Of a stretch of DNA of 64,000 nt, positions 24,064 to 34,700 are shown piece after piece (position 1 is the stretch's first letter; each line of letters begins with the position of its first letter). A program made the translations under genes and the position numbers. The notes under the pieces are model-generated. The model was not told the DNA's origin. It saw nothing but the letters and a program-made list of their open reading frames with translations, and did no database searches. This DNA comes from a virus, in the IMG/VR virus record IMGVR_UViG_3300031746_000003, positions 1-64,000 of that record, one strand, 5' to 3'.

Positions 24064-24612
24064 CTAGTGCTTCCTCTTCCCCACGTAGAGGTAGTCGTGG
24101 AGACCTGGCCACCGCGGTATCCAGTAGCTTTTGGTGCACTCGAACAGCTGGTCCCTCAACTCGAAAAACGCATCGTTCCCCGTGCAGCCGCCCTTGCCCT
24201 CACCCACGAAGATGAGGGTGTTGCCTTCGTAGGCTTTCAGGCAGTCGATCGCCAGACTTGAGTTGTACGGCGGCCAGCAGAGAAACAGTGCCCGGTGTTT
24301 CTCTCCCACCAACTTCTCCGGTCCCCCCTGCAGCACAGGGAAATACTCCGTCTTGGACCCCCTGTGCCAGAGGTTCTCCGCGATGGTCGGTGGGTCTTTG
24401 TCGTATGCTACGACATCGACCCCCTGCTTGGCGATGAGGTGGGCCCAGTACCCACGTCCTGCTCCCACCTCCACAAGGCAGTGGGTGTGGGAGCAGATTA
24501 TGTCAATAGCCCCCTTATCCGGTATCGCCCAGCTGTACCGGTCCACGCACTGCGCGCGAGAGCTGTATGTACCATCCGAGATTGCGAACTCCTGCAGTAA
24601 TGGGTTTGACAT
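24064..24612 (-). CDS. SAM-dependent methyltransferase-like protein
   Basis: I chose ATG 24612 (182 residues) because AAAGG lies seven bases upstream; 24627 is an in-frame alternative. The class I core is visible: strand and glycine loop 'LVEVGAGRGYWAHLI' (46-60), D71 ending beta-2 ('VVAYD'), and the acidic/aromatic loop with W113-PPY116 in the motif IV position. The target is unknown; the P-P-Y form recalls N-directed enzymes (DPPY). The gene has its own promoter and terminator inside a plus-strand block, so it is expressed independently, like a moron. Composition is GC-richer than its neighbours. Confidence 0.75.
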   Translation of the reverse strand: MSNPLLQEFAISDGTYSSRAQCVDRYSWAIPDKGAIDIICSHTHCLVEVGAGRGYWAHLIAKQGVDVVAYDKDPPTIAENLWHRGSKTEYFPVLQGGPEKLVGEKHRALFLCWPPYNSSLAIDCLKAYEGNTLIFVGEGKGGCTGNDAFFELRDQLFECTKSYWIPRWPGLHDYLYVGKRKH

Positions 24613-24648
24613 GCTGTAACCTTTCATAGGGTGGATTCCCTCATCTCT

Positions 24649-24677
24649 ATTATCCCCAAAAACAGCCTAAAATTGAG
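24649..24677 (-). promoter_or_regulatory. Minus-strand promoter P4 (methyltransferase cassette)
   Basis: CTCAAT (24677-24672), 17 bases, then GATAAT (24654-24649) on the minus strand. The core CAATTTT...GGGATAATAG is identical, with identical spacing, to that at 39918-39946. The methyltransferase start is about 37 bases downstream. Confidence 0.68.
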
Positions 24678-24687
24678 CTAAAGAAAA

Positions 24688-24705
24688 GGGTGGCCTAAGC
24701 CACCC
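24688..24705 (-). terminator. Intrinsic terminator of the AAA+/VWA operon
   Basis: GGGTGGC pairs with GCCACCC across a four-base loop, followed on the minus strand by TTTTCTTT. It lies 8 bases past the VWA gene stop and ends the operon just before promoter P4. Confidence 0.8.
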
Positions 24706-24712
24706 CTCCTCT

Positions 24713-26020
24713 CTAGTCCACTTGGTTATACGGCTCTCTGAGCTTGAGGTCGTCACTGACAACTACCAAGTGTCCCCAGTCAGCTGGCTTCCTACCCCAA
24801 CCTGACGGGACTACACACCAGACAACCTCTGTCCCTACTGGTGGAGTAGCTGGGGCATCTCCATCTCCGTCAGTTAGGTAGATGATAACGTCTGGCTTTG
24901 GTCTCAGCTTTAAGGCAGCTGCTATAGCTGGCTTGAAGCTAGTGCCCCCTCTGCCATACAGCTTCAGGTCCGGCACCTCATGAACACTGACTCTTCTTGG
25001 CTCACAAGCTACCTCGGCGTCAGCATCTAACAGCCAGGCGCGTTCTACTCCTAGCTGTTTCAAGATGGCTATGATCTCTGAATTAACAGAGTTGATCTGA
25101 ACATCTCCCATTGACCCTGACGTGTCACGTATCAGGCATATCTCAATCTTGCGGTCTATCATCCCAGGCCTGAGGATGCCTGTGAAGTAAGACCTCTTAG
25201 CTGGGCGACGGAAAGAGTAATCGCGTGTACCAGCAATCGCACGACCACTGGTACGTCTAACTACCCTACCTAGCTTAGTACGCCACGGGATGATGGAAGG
25301 CTGCTCTTCGAAGTCCACCAGGTCTTCTAGACCAGCTGGCATGTACCCACGGTTACTGGCAGTTAGCGTAGACGTGGCTTTCTTAACGTCCTTAGCTGTC
25401 TCCTTCTTGATACGAAGGACATCTGCCGGAGCACGCCCATGCTCTTTAGCTTCTTGGGATGTTCCCTCACCAGCGTGTGGGTTACCAGCACAGCTACCAC
25501 ACTGCCCGTTGGTTACCTGTGGTTTACCGTGGCCCTCACCATCCTTCGTATCGCCATCCTTAGCAGCACCAGCGGTCCCCTCACCTTTCTTACTCTTCTT
25601 TGCTCTGGTCTCTAGCAGATCGTAGTACTGCTCCAGAGAAAGATTAGTAGGGAAGCCGTATTGTTCTGGGTATGCTCCTCCAGCAGGCAGTTGCCAACCA
25701 GCATTTCTGAGGTCCTGGTTTATGGCTATGTCCCCAGCCAGATTAGCCTGGTAGTGGTCTGGTAGTGCATCCAACCTGGCTACGTCGCGCAGAATATGCA
25801 TGCACTCATGCACGAGTAACCCAGCAGCTTCTTCTGCATTGTGCTTCGTGTACCACTCAGGGTCTACGGTCAACACCATGCTTTTGGAAACTCCTAAGGT
25901 ACCTATAGGAGCAAGTACAGGCACTAACCCATAAAGGGTTTTGGCGAAGTACGGTGCGCGAGATACTACTAGAGCCCTGGCTGTTGCCAGGGCCTCCAGG
26001 CATTGCTTTTCTTTATCCAT
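24713..26020 (-). CDS. VWA protein with N-terminal metallopeptidase-like domain
   Basis: The 435-residue protein has two domains. The N-terminal one contains H71-E72-C-M-H75, a zincin-like HExxH. A low-complexity linker (about 138-200) follows. The C-terminal VWA domain carries the MIDAS sequence D299-T-S301-G-S303 and later 'GRGGTSFKPAI' and 'IIYLTDGDGD'. This two-part layout matches DUF2201-type proteins that pair with MoxR ATPases. VWA partners usually select the client that the ATPase remodels. It is the last gene of a six-gene operon, overlapping the ATPase stop (TGATG). Confidence 0.85.
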   Translation of the reverse strand: MDKEKQCLEALATARALVVSRAPYFAKTLYGLVPVLAPIGTLGVSKSMVLTVDPEWYTKHNAEEAAGLLVHECMHILRDVARLDALPDHYQANLAGDIAINQDLRNAGWQLPAGGAYPEQYGFPTNLSLEQYYDLLETRAKKSKKGEGTAGAAKDGDTKDGEGHGKPQVTNGQCGSCAGNPHAGEGTSQEAKEHGRAPADVLRIKKETAKDVKKATSTLTASNRGYMPAGLEDLVDFEEQPSIIPWRTKLGRVVRRTSGRAIAGTRDYSFRRPAKRSYFTGILRPGMIDRKIEICLIRDTSGSMGDVQINSVNSEIIAILKQLGVERAWLLDADAEVACEPRRVSVHEVPDLKLYGRGGTSFKPAIAAALKLRPKPDVIIYLTDGDGDAPATPPVGTEVVWCVVPSGWGRKPADWGHLVVVSDDLKLREPYNQVD

Positions 26021-27243
26021 CAGAGGTACTTGGACGCATCACTGAGTCCAACCTTAAGAACGACTTTGGCGGCTACGGCTTCTAGGCTCGCATGGTCTTT
26101 ACGCCCCAGCTTCTTGTTTATCAGAATCTTCACAGCTATACCTGCGATGTCTGTCAGGCCAGCCTCTGTCATGTCGAACAAACGTTCCCATGCTAGGGCA
26201 GCTAGGCGTACACGCTCACTCTTATCGGTAGTCCCCACCACCAGGGCCGTGAAGCTTCCACAGACTGCGATGGACCTATCCAACCTCTTGGAGTCTACCT
26301 TCCAGCCCTTCTCTAGGACGTCAAGGGGATCTGGGAGGTCTGCATCTGCTTCCCACGCGGCCCACTCTGTAGACGCACCCTCACCTACCAGCCCTTGCAC
26401 GAGGATGGTCTCTAGCTGCTTAGGCAGACCTAGACAACGCACTGTGGCGATGGCTCGGCCAGCCATGTACCAAGTGCGTGGTGAAGGCCATGGCAACCCA
26501 GCAGCAGGGCTACCAGGGGCTGGCTGACTGTGGAAGACACTGTTGTTACTGCGCATGAACGCATAGAGGGAGCCTTTTACAGCAGCCCAGTGCCTGTTCC
26601 AGTTCTTCTTAACCAGATCTTCCCCGTTAGTTATGGGGGTTACTGCCACGTCGTCGTCCTCTGACATGAGGTACTCACCCCACTTGTCCACAGGCATCAC
26701 ACCAATATTGAAGTGTGCCATCCTGTTGGCGAACGCAGCTTCTAAAGCCCAACCACCTGCTGCGTGCTCTGGTGGGTTCGCTGCTAGTAGGATTCGGATG
26801 TTATTGGACATCTTCATGTCCCCTACCTTGCGCTCGTACACGGTACTCATAGCAGCACCCTGGACAGCCGGTGGTGCACAGCTGGCCTCATCAATGACCA
26901 GAACACCAGAGCCCACCTCCATAAGCTTACGGATGGCGGGCATCATGCACTCTATCGTGATCCCCTTGGGCCCAGGAACCAGCACACCTGAGAAGTCCTC
27001 AGGCTGCTTAGTAGCCGGGTACACCACCTCGCAGTGCAGCCCAGCCTTGGCTGCACCCAGTTCTATTCGCCCAGTCTTAGCGATGCCGCTAAGCCCCCAG
27101 AAGATGCAGGGCAAACCCCACATGCAGTCTGGACTATTGGGGTCGCCTCTAACCGGTACCAGCAAGGAGCAGTACACGATATCCTCGAAGTACGGCTCTA
27201 CGTCCGGCAGACTGTCCTTCTTCACTACTGTATCTTTGCCCAT
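26020..27243 (-). CDS. MoxR-type AAA+ ATPase
   Basis: The 407-residue protein has Walker A G50-LSGIAKT57, Walker B ending D118-E119 ('GVLVIDEASCAPPAVQ'), sensor 1 N156 ('ILLAANPPEH') and an arginine finger candidate at R174 ('FANRMAH'). These features and the adjoining VWA gene place it in the MoxR/CobS group, whose hexamers remodel or insert cofactors into protein complexes. The family is known in phages, often labelled CobS/CobT-like. The substrate here is unknown. The start lies in a TAATG overlap with the upstream Cys-rich gene. Confidence 0.87.
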   Translation of the reverse strand: MGKDTVVKKDSLPDVEPYFEDIVYCSLLVPVRGDPNSPDCMWGLPCIFWGLSGIAKTGRIELGAAKAGLHCEVVYPATKQPEDFSGVLVPGPKGITIECMMPAIRKLMEVGSGVLVIDEASCAPPAVQGAAMSTVYERKVGDMKMSNNIRILLAANPPEHAAGGWALEAAFANRMAHFNIGVMPVDKWGEYLMSEDDDVAVTPITNGEDLVKKNWNRHWAAVKGSLYAFMRSNNSVFHSQPAPGSPAAGLPWPSPRTWYMAGRAIATVRCLGLPKQLETILVQGLVGEGASTEWAAWEADADLPDPLDVLEKGWKVDSKRLDRSIAVCGSFTALVVGTTDKSERVRLAALAWERLFDMTEAGLTDIAGIAVKILINKKLGRKDHASLEAVAAKVVLKVGLSDASKYL

Positions 27244-27815
27244 TAGTATTTCCCGTTCGGTGCGTTAACCATGCAGAATTCAGAACACCCATAGCGCCAA
27301 CACCTGAAGTGGGTACCTTCAGCGCACTCGTTACCCTGTGAGATATGCGGCCACAGCCGGAAGTCCTCACTCAGCCTTTTTAGGCAGCTGATACAGATGA
27401 CTGTTGGTGAGTCATCTAAACTACTAAAAGTAGGAGTGCCTTGGTCTTCCGGGGAGCGCTTAGAGCAGTGGAGCTCGCCGTAGGTGGCGAGCCCCATTAC
27501 TTCCACTTCCCGAATGCCACTGGAGCAGCAGCTGCACTCCAGTACAGCGTAATCATCTATTAGTGGTGGGAGGTCTTCTACAGTCTCCCTCAGCTCTTCT
27601 ATCACGTGCTCCCAGCAAGTGAACTCAAAGAAGTGTGGGTTGTAGCCATCTATCGGGCATACCTCGATACCACTAGGTTGTATTGCTGCGTAGCCAACCT
27701 GTAGTAGGTATACCTCATCTGCATACAATATTGTGTCTAGGCAGCTTCTGCAGACATGCCCACTCTTGTACACCTCCCGTTCTAGCGCAGCGTCTATCTC
27801 TAGACTCTCTTCCAT
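27243..27815 (-). CDS. Cys-rich zinc-binding protein of the AAA+/VWA operon
   Basis: From ATG 27815 the product is 190 residues; a GTG at 27845 gives 200 with a longer overlap. It has many Cys in pairs: C22-x2-C25 (HVCRSC), a C-S-C-C cluster near 103-106, C-x2-C (VICISC), and a C-terminal group CWRYGCSEFC. At least two zinc sites are likely. The acidic stretch around 50-95 may be a binding surface. Placed directly upstream of the ATPase, it could be an adaptor that links clients to the MoxR-VWA pair. That role is inference. Confidence 0.72.
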   Translation of the reverse strand: MEESLEIDAALEREVYKSGHVCRSCLDTILYADEVYLLQVGYAAIQPSGIEVCPIDGYNPHFFEFTCWEHVIEELRETVEDLPPLIDDYAVLECSCCSSGIREVEVMGLATYGELHCSKRSPEDQGTPTFSSLDDSPTVICISCLKRLSEDFRLWPHISQGNECAEGTHFRCWRYGCSEFCMVNAPNGKY

Positions 27816-28381
27816 AACACGGTCTCGCGTTCGACTCTTAACCACCTACGGTTAATCGTTTCGATCCTCATGTCTGGGTAAGCACCTGTATCCATGTCCA
27901 TGTCCCTCAAGAGCATCACTAGTTCTGTGGCGTCTGCCCCTCGGTCCATATGTAGCCTCCTTGCGATCTCGGTAGACTCCGGTATGAACTCCGGGTACTG
28001 CTGCCGAAGTAGTAGTTCACGCTCGTACAGGTCGTCTGTCAGATCTTCAGTGTCTAGACACAGTCCATACCAGCCAGTATCCGTCGTAGATAGATACTCG
28101 CTATTGAGCCAGGGACACCAATCCCCAGGCTCAGCAATCTCCAGTAGCACCTCCAGATCACGCTGGTTGCAGAACGTGAAGAAGTCCTTCTGGTCCACCA
28201 GTTTTGCTCTAATGCCACCCAGAGCTCTTCCAGGTATAGGTGCGTACAGACTCTGTATTGTCCAGAGCCTACTGCTTATCCCTGGGTCGGCTATTTGATA
28301 GCCTATGATCCCAAAGGATTCCTGAATCATTCTGGTGCCAGGAAATGTGAATAGTGGGTCCTGGGAAGGATTAACCAGCAT
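27800..28381 (-). CDS. Hypothetical protein of the AAA+/VWA operon
   Basis: The 193-residue protein starts behind AAAGGGACAAC. It has an aromatic- and Asp-rich middle ('FFTFCNQRDLEVLLEIAEPG' and 'CPWLNSEYL') and a helical, acidic C-terminal third ('ELVMLLRDMDMDTGAYPDMR'). No catalytic motif is visible. Its stop overlaps the next start by 16 bases, so it is translated with the zinc-binding protein. A candidate client or co-factor of the ATPase, family unknown. Confidence 0.7.
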   Translation of the reverse strand: MLVNPSQDPLFTFPGTRMIQESFGIIGYQIADPGISSRLWTIQSLYAPIPGRALGGIRAKLVDQKDFFTFCNQRDLEVLLEIAEPGDWCPWLNSEYLSTTDTGWYGLCLDTEDLTDDLYERELLLRQQYPEFIPESTEIARRLHMDRGADATELVMLLRDMDMDTGAYPDMRIETINRRWLRVERETVLWKRV

Positions 28382-28398
28382 GTTGTCCCTTTGTTTTG

Positions 28399-28476
28399 TT
28401 ATCTTCGTCTAGAACTCACCCACAGAAGTAGTCCGTTGAACACCCCGGTGGTAAACGCCCAGAAGAACAAACCCAC
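28399..28476 (-). CDS. 25-residue single-pass membrane peptide
   Basis: A GTG overlapping the TAG of the upstream gene (TAGTG) opens a 25-codon frame: a hydrophobic stretch (GLFFWAFTTGVFNGLLLWV) ending in SSRRR. This is one membrane span with a positive end. It fits tightly between two genes of the operon, so it is probably translated by coupling. It is short enough that chance remains possible. Confidence 0.42.
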   Translation of the reverse strand: MGLFFWAFTTGVFNGLLLWVSSRRR

Positions 28477-28613
28477 TATTTCTCTGAGTCCTCACCATCG
28501 TCGGAGGGTGTCTCCTCAGGTATGCCGAATAGTTCATCTACGTCTTGTTCAAAAGAACGCCCAGAGTTGTCGTCGTCACTTTCAGAGTCAGGTTTAGCAC
28601 CTGGACCTATCAT
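28476..28613 (-). CDS. Small acidic protein, first gene of the AAA+/VWA operon
   Basis: The frame encodes 45 residues from an ATG with GGAGG five bases upstream. It is extremely acidic (about 16 Asp/Glu) with the short hydrophobic motif 'DVDELFGIP' in the middle. Acidic peptides with one such helix often act as DNA mimics or as docking partners. It is directly behind promoter P2, and a leader of only about ten bases is expected. Confidence 0.65.
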   Translation of the reverse strand: MIGPGAKPDSESDDDNSGRSFEQDVDELFGIPEETPSDDGEDSEK

Positions 28614-28628
28614 GTTGCCTCCATTGCA

Positions 28629-28657
28629 CTTATCCCCGATACAATTAGATACTTGCT
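28629..28657 (-). promoter_or_regulatory. Minus-strand promoter P2 (AAA+/VWA operon)
   Basis: AGCAAG (28657-28652), 17 bases, then GATAAG (28634-28629) on the minus strand, matching P1 and P3 in geometry. It lies in the divergent gap (28614-28700) between the operon and the RNA polymerase gene. No matching plus-strand site was evident in this gap. Confidence 0.6.
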
Positions 28658-28700
28658 TGATTGTTATGGGGACCTGTAGTCTGCTAGGATAGGTACAGAA

Positions 28701-31700
28701 ATGGCCTATCTAGACCACGCAGAGGCGTATCGACACTTCAGGGACCGTACCCTTGAGGGGATAACTGAGTACTTTCCAGTACACGGTAAAATCCAGAGCC
28801 TTCATCTAGACCATCTAGAGGTGGACGAGGGAAAGCTAGGTCCTGACGATATACGGGCACAGTTAGCTGCGAAGAACTCAGGAGTAAGTTGGGCTGCCCC
28901 GGTCTACGCGACGATGTCGCTAAAGAACAATGCAACTGGTCATGTCATAGACAAGAAGAAAATACGTATTGCTGAGGTACCCATGGTTACTCAGCGGTAC
29001 AGCCAGATCATTGACGGGCAAGAGTACCAGGTAGGCAACCAGTGGCGCTTGAAGCCAGGTGTCTACGTAAAGCGTGGTAGGTCTGGTGAGCTGGCAGCCA
29101 AGTTTAACGTCCCTAACAAGTCGTCATTCGACATATCGTTTAAGCCGGACACAAAGTTATTCATGATAAAGCGTGGTAGCTCTGAGGCTATCAACGCGTA
29201 CCCCATAATGAAGACTATGGGGGTCACTGACGACCAACTGTCTAAGAGCTGGGGTCATGACGTTTTCATAGCTAACAAGAACGCTCGGGGCACACAAACA
29301 GCAGTAGACCGGTTCTTCAAGGTAGACAAGAAGCGCGCACCGGTGGACAAAGAAGAAGCTGAGAAGCACGTATACGACGTACTGACGGCATCCATTCTGC
29401 GTCCTGAGGCCACCAGTATATCTTTAGGTAAGCCGTTCTCTAACGTGACCGGAGAAGCGCTACACTTAGCAACTCAGAAGATACTTAAGGTACAGGCTGG
29501 TCACCCAGAGGATGATCGTGATTCCCTGGTGTTTAAGGATCTACATACAGCTGGTGACTTCGCCTATGAGAAGATCACAAACTGGAAGACTAAGAATGCC
29601 ATTACTGGCAAGTTCGCACGTAAGGTCAACACGGCTACTGGCATACGTGACGTTGTAAAATTCGATACGTTTAACAAGCCTATTAGAGAGACCTTTACCA
29701 AGAACAGCGCAGCTGAGGTACCCGACCAGATAAACCCAGTAGAGATGATGGCTGCCGCTCAGCAAACAACCATCATGGGTCCAGGTGGTATTCAGAGCAC
29801 CCAGCAGGTTAACGAGGAAGCAAAGTTTATCAATCCTTCTAGCCTTGGGTTCATAGACCCTGTGCGTACGCCCGAAGGTGAGAAGACTGGCATCAATTCT
29901 CACTTACCTATGGGGGTACGTAAAGTCGGGCATGAGGCGAAGATACCTTTGTATAACCTACGCTCTCATCAGACAGAGATGATTGGGCCAGGTATCTTCG
30001 TTAACTCTAGGGTCGTCTTGCCAGATCAGGTGTCGTGGAAAGACGGCAAGCCGCAAGCTAGGTATGCCAGCACTAAGATGTCTGGACCTAAGAACGCTAT
30101 TGAAGAGGGTAAGTTCTCTAGCGCTGACTATGTACTAAAGCACCCGTCGCAGCTGTTCAACATCACCACTAACTTGATTCCCTTTCTAGGGAACAACTCT
30201 GGTAATCGTGCGACGTATGCCACCTACCACATAGAACAAGCCATACCTCTTGTGCATCGTGAAGCACCGTTGGTTCAATCAGCTACGGGAGCGAGCAAAG
30301 AAGGCATCAGAACTTTTGAAGAGATAGCTGGTAAGAAGGCTAGCCACGTAGCCCCAGTGGCTGGTCATGTGCACTCTGTTAAGGATGACGCTGTAGTGGT
30401 GCGTGATGCCGCTGGTAAGATGCATGAGGTACAGCTGTACCGGTACTTCCCACTTAATGACCCTAAGAGCTACCTGCACTCTACCCCAGTAGTGAAGGTG
30501 GGGGACAAGGTGGCTCAAGGCCAGGTGGTGGCTGATACTAACTTCACAAAGGGTGGTGTGCTCGCCCTGGGTACAAATTTGCGTGCTGCCTACCTACCTT
30601 ACCGTGGGTACAACTTTGAAGACGGTGTGGTCATCAGCGCAACAGCCGCCAAGAAGTTAACTAGTGAGCACATGCACAAGCCGACTATTCGGCTTGACGA
30701 TAAGATCGTAACATCCCCTGAGCACTTTCAAGTAGAGCACCCTGGCTCTTTTACGCAGGAGCAGTTCAAGAAATTGGACAGCTCTGGTGTTGTCAAAGTT
30801 GGTCAAACAGTTACTACTGGTGACCCACTTGTCATAGCCATGCGGCCGTTCAACATGAAGGACAGGACCGGGGCATCAGCTATCCGGCGTAGTCTTTCTG
30901 GCTCACACACGGATGTTAGTCTCAGGTGGACATCCGACCACCCAGGTGAGGTAGTCGGGGTGCACAGGAAAGACAAGGACAGCGTAGTTCATGTACGCAC
31001 TCTCGAACCTATGCAGGTGGGGGACAAGATAGCTGGTAGGTACGGGAACAAGGGTATCGTTACGCTCATCGTTCCTGACCATAATATGCCCCATACCAAA
31101 GATGGTAAGCCCACAGAGATTTTGCTTAATCCCTCCGGTGTTCCTGGTCGTATGAACATTGGCCAGGTGTTAGAGACGGCTGCTACAAAGGTAGCTAAGA
31201 AGACTGGTAAGCCCTACTTAGCGCAGAGCTTCGCCCCGTTAGACCAATTGGAGCAGGTGAAGCGCGAGCTACACACTCATGGGATAAGTGACACGGAAGA
31301 GTTGCATGATCCCATATCTGGTAAGTCATTAGGCACAGCTCTAGTGGGGCAGCAGCACATACTAAAACTAGCTATCCAGATAGATAAGAAGATATCTGCA
31401 CGTTCTGGTATGGGCCTACCAGGTACTGGGCATGACCTTGAGACTTACGACATGAATCTCATGCCGGTGTCCGGGGCTAAGACTGGTGGTCAAAGTATTG
31501 GTATGCTGGGGCTCAATGCGTTACTCGCGCATGGGGCTAAAGCCAACATCCGAGAGATGCAGACTTGGAAGAGCGAGGGCGTAGACCCACAGACTAATCC
31601 AAGTAAGCGGTGGGAGTCACAGCACCTGGATGTGTGGGGTGCTATCCAAAACGGAACACCGCTCCCAACTCCAAGGCCCACGTTTGCTTTTCACAAGTTC

Positions 31701-34700
31701 ACAGAGATGTTGAAGGCTGCTGGTGTCAACATCGAGAAGAAGGGTAATCAGTTTCAGCTGAGCCCGCTTACCGACAAGCAGGTACTGTCGATGTCCAAGG
31801 GTGAGCTGCCTAGGCCTATGGACCTTACGCATGCCAAGCTAGACGACAATGGTGAGCCTAAGCCCAAGACAGGTGGTCTGTTTGACCCTAGGTTGACTGG
31901 TGGGCACGGCGGTAAGAACTGGACACACATCAAGCTAGCTGAGCCTGTGCCTAACCCGGTATTCGAGGGGGCTATCCAGAAGGTACTTGGGCTCTCTAAA
32001 ACTGACTATCAGTCCATAGTCTCAGGTGACAAAGCCATCAGTAGGTCTGGAGCTATAGTAGCGCTGGGGGCCATAGGAGCAGACACTGGTGGTGCCGGTA
32101 TTAAGAGGTTGCTGCAGCAGATAGACGTTAAGAAGGACTTGAAAAAAGCAGAAGCTGAGTTGGGGTCTATCAGCATACCTAAAGGAACTACGTCATCTGG
32201 CATCACGCAGAAGGTCGACAAGCTTGTAAAGAAGGTGAAATACCTTCGTGCTCTTGACGCCTCTGGTGTTCACCCAGCAGACGCTTATGTGCTGCACAAC
32301 CTGCCAATACTACCGCCAGCACTGCGTCCAGCATCAGTACTGCCTGACGGTACTATTAGTTGGGCGGATATGAATGGTCTTTACTCTCAGTTTGCTCAGG
32401 TGAATGAGCAGCTAAAAGACCCGGTGATCAGCAAGAACCTTTCTGACACTGCTAAGAAGCAGCTACGTGCTGACCTGTACGATGGTATGCGGGCTATCGT
32501 GGGGCAAGGGTCTGAGGAGAGTGACCAGAAGGGTGTGCTGTTACAGATACACGGGTCTCAGCCTAAGAAAGGGTTCTTCCAACAGACCCTACTTAGCCGC
32601 AAGCAAGACTTGTCTATGCGCTCGGTTATCGTACCAGAGCCATCTCTCAGCATCGACCAGGTGGGTTTACCTAGGTCTAAAGCTACCACCCTGTTCAGGC
32701 CATTCGTAGTTAGGAAGTTGGTTGAGATCGGTGCTGCTAGGTCGCCAATACAAGCGCAGGAGTTGATAGCTAAGAAGGACCCTAGTGTAGACCGAGCACT
32801 AGACTTAGTGATGGAGGAACGTCCAGTTCTTATGAAGCGTGACCCCGCGCTACACAGGCACAGCGTCATGGCGTTCAATGCCAAAGCAGTGCCCGGTAGA
32901 GCTATACAGATTCATCCACTAGTTACTACGGGGTACAACGCGGACTTTGACGGCGATACGATGAGCGTGTACGTCCCTATCTCTAACGAGGCGGTGGCCG
33001 AAGCTCGTAAGATGATGCCGTCTAACCATCTCTTCAATGAGGCCACTGGGCATGTCATGTTCGTACCAACGCTGGAGAGCGCACTAGGTATGTACAAGAT
33101 GAGCTTGGTGAACAAGAAGGTTGGTAACCAGTCTTTCGCTAAGACATCAGATGCACTGAAGGCCGTACAGTCAGGAACGCTGCACATCAATGACTTGGCG
33201 ACTATTGCCGGCACCAAGACTACTGCTGGCAGAGTTTTGCTAGCAGACTCCCTACCCAAGGAGATGCAGAAAAAGATCTTGGAAGACCACTCGCACATAC
33301 TAGACGAGAAGAATAGGTCAGCCCTCTTTACTCATCTAGCCAAGAACCACAGTGGTAACTACGGCGCAGTGGCAGACAAGCTTAAAGACCTAGGCACTGG
33401 TATGTCCATGGGGGTAATTACTCTCCCACACCCGGATGGCTCAGGTCCAGCTGTTATAAAGTCAGCTGAGAACTACAGCAAAGATAGGTTCCACATATCG
33501 GTAGGTGCGCACAGCTTGTCTTTGAAAGATATTGAGACTGACAGAGCTGTGAGAGACCCCATACTCAAGGCAGCACAAAAAGAGGTAGATGCTATCAACA
33601 GCAGCACGTCTATACCGACCGCCGACAAAGAGCGAAGAGCCATACTGGTATGGACTACAGCAGCAGACAAGCTGAAGAAAGACCATCTAGCCTCAGACTT
33701 CCAAAGCAATTTGCTAACTATGCAGCGGGCTGGTGTTAAGCCCGGCTGGACACAATATAAGCAGTTGGTGCTAGCTCCGCTATTAGTAGCAGATGCCTCT
33801 GGGAAGATCGTGCCGGTACCCATTCGAAGGTCTTACTCAGAAGGCGTTGATGTTGGTGAGTATTGGACCCAGATGCAGGGTGCCCGTGCTGGTAACCTCA
33901 AGAAGGTCCAAGAGGTTAGAGAGCCTGGGTTCTTTAGTAAGAAGCTAGTAAACTCTACTATGAGCCTAGTGATAAACGTCGATGACTGTGGCACCCACAA
34001 TGGTATAGCGTTACCAGCTACTAGTAATGATGTGCAAGATCGCACGTTAGTTAAAGACTTCTCAGCTAAAGGAATGACTATACCGGCTGGTACTCTTCTC
34101 AGCCCGGACATGATCAGTCAGATCAGAGCAGCTGACAAGGACGCCCATGTAGTGGTGCGTAGTCCCCTTAAGTGCGAGCAGGAGAAGGGTTTATGTCAGA
34201 AGTGCACAGGCCTATCAGCTACTGGGGTACCTTACCCAATTGGTACAAACATAGGACTGTTGTCTGCCCAGGCTCTTGGTGAGCGGTCTGTTCAGCTTAC
34301 TATGAAGGCGTTCCATACTGGTGGCGTCGTAGCCGGTGGCGCTAAGACACTGTCCGCTTTCGCGAAGGTAGACCAACTCACAAAGCTACCAGATGTCATA
34401 CCGGACTCGGCATCGTTAGCGATGCACTCTGGTAAAATAGATAAGATCGAGAAGGACCAGACAGGTGTTAAGGTTTGGATCGGCGGGCATGCCCACCATG
34501 TTGGTAAGGACCGTACCGGTATGCCGCTACACGAAATCCTAGCGCACTCACAAGAGATGGAAGGTTTTATCCCGTGGAAAGCGCCGAAGGTAGGAGAGCA
34601 TGTAGAGGCAGGGGAGTCGTTATCAGACCCTAACCGCACCACAGTTAATCCTCACCAGCTCTACAAGGCCACAGGGAGTATAGAACGAGTACAGAACTTC

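Noticed and set aside
24025-24600. Plus-strand frames opposite the methyltransferase
   Set aside because: They are shadows of the minus-strand gene, which has the SAM-binding motif, promoter and ribosome binding site.
28391-28597. Plus-strand frame opposite the two small operon genes
   Set aside because: It is His/Arg/Ser-rich shadow sequence; the minus-strand acidic gene has GGAGG and fills the same span.
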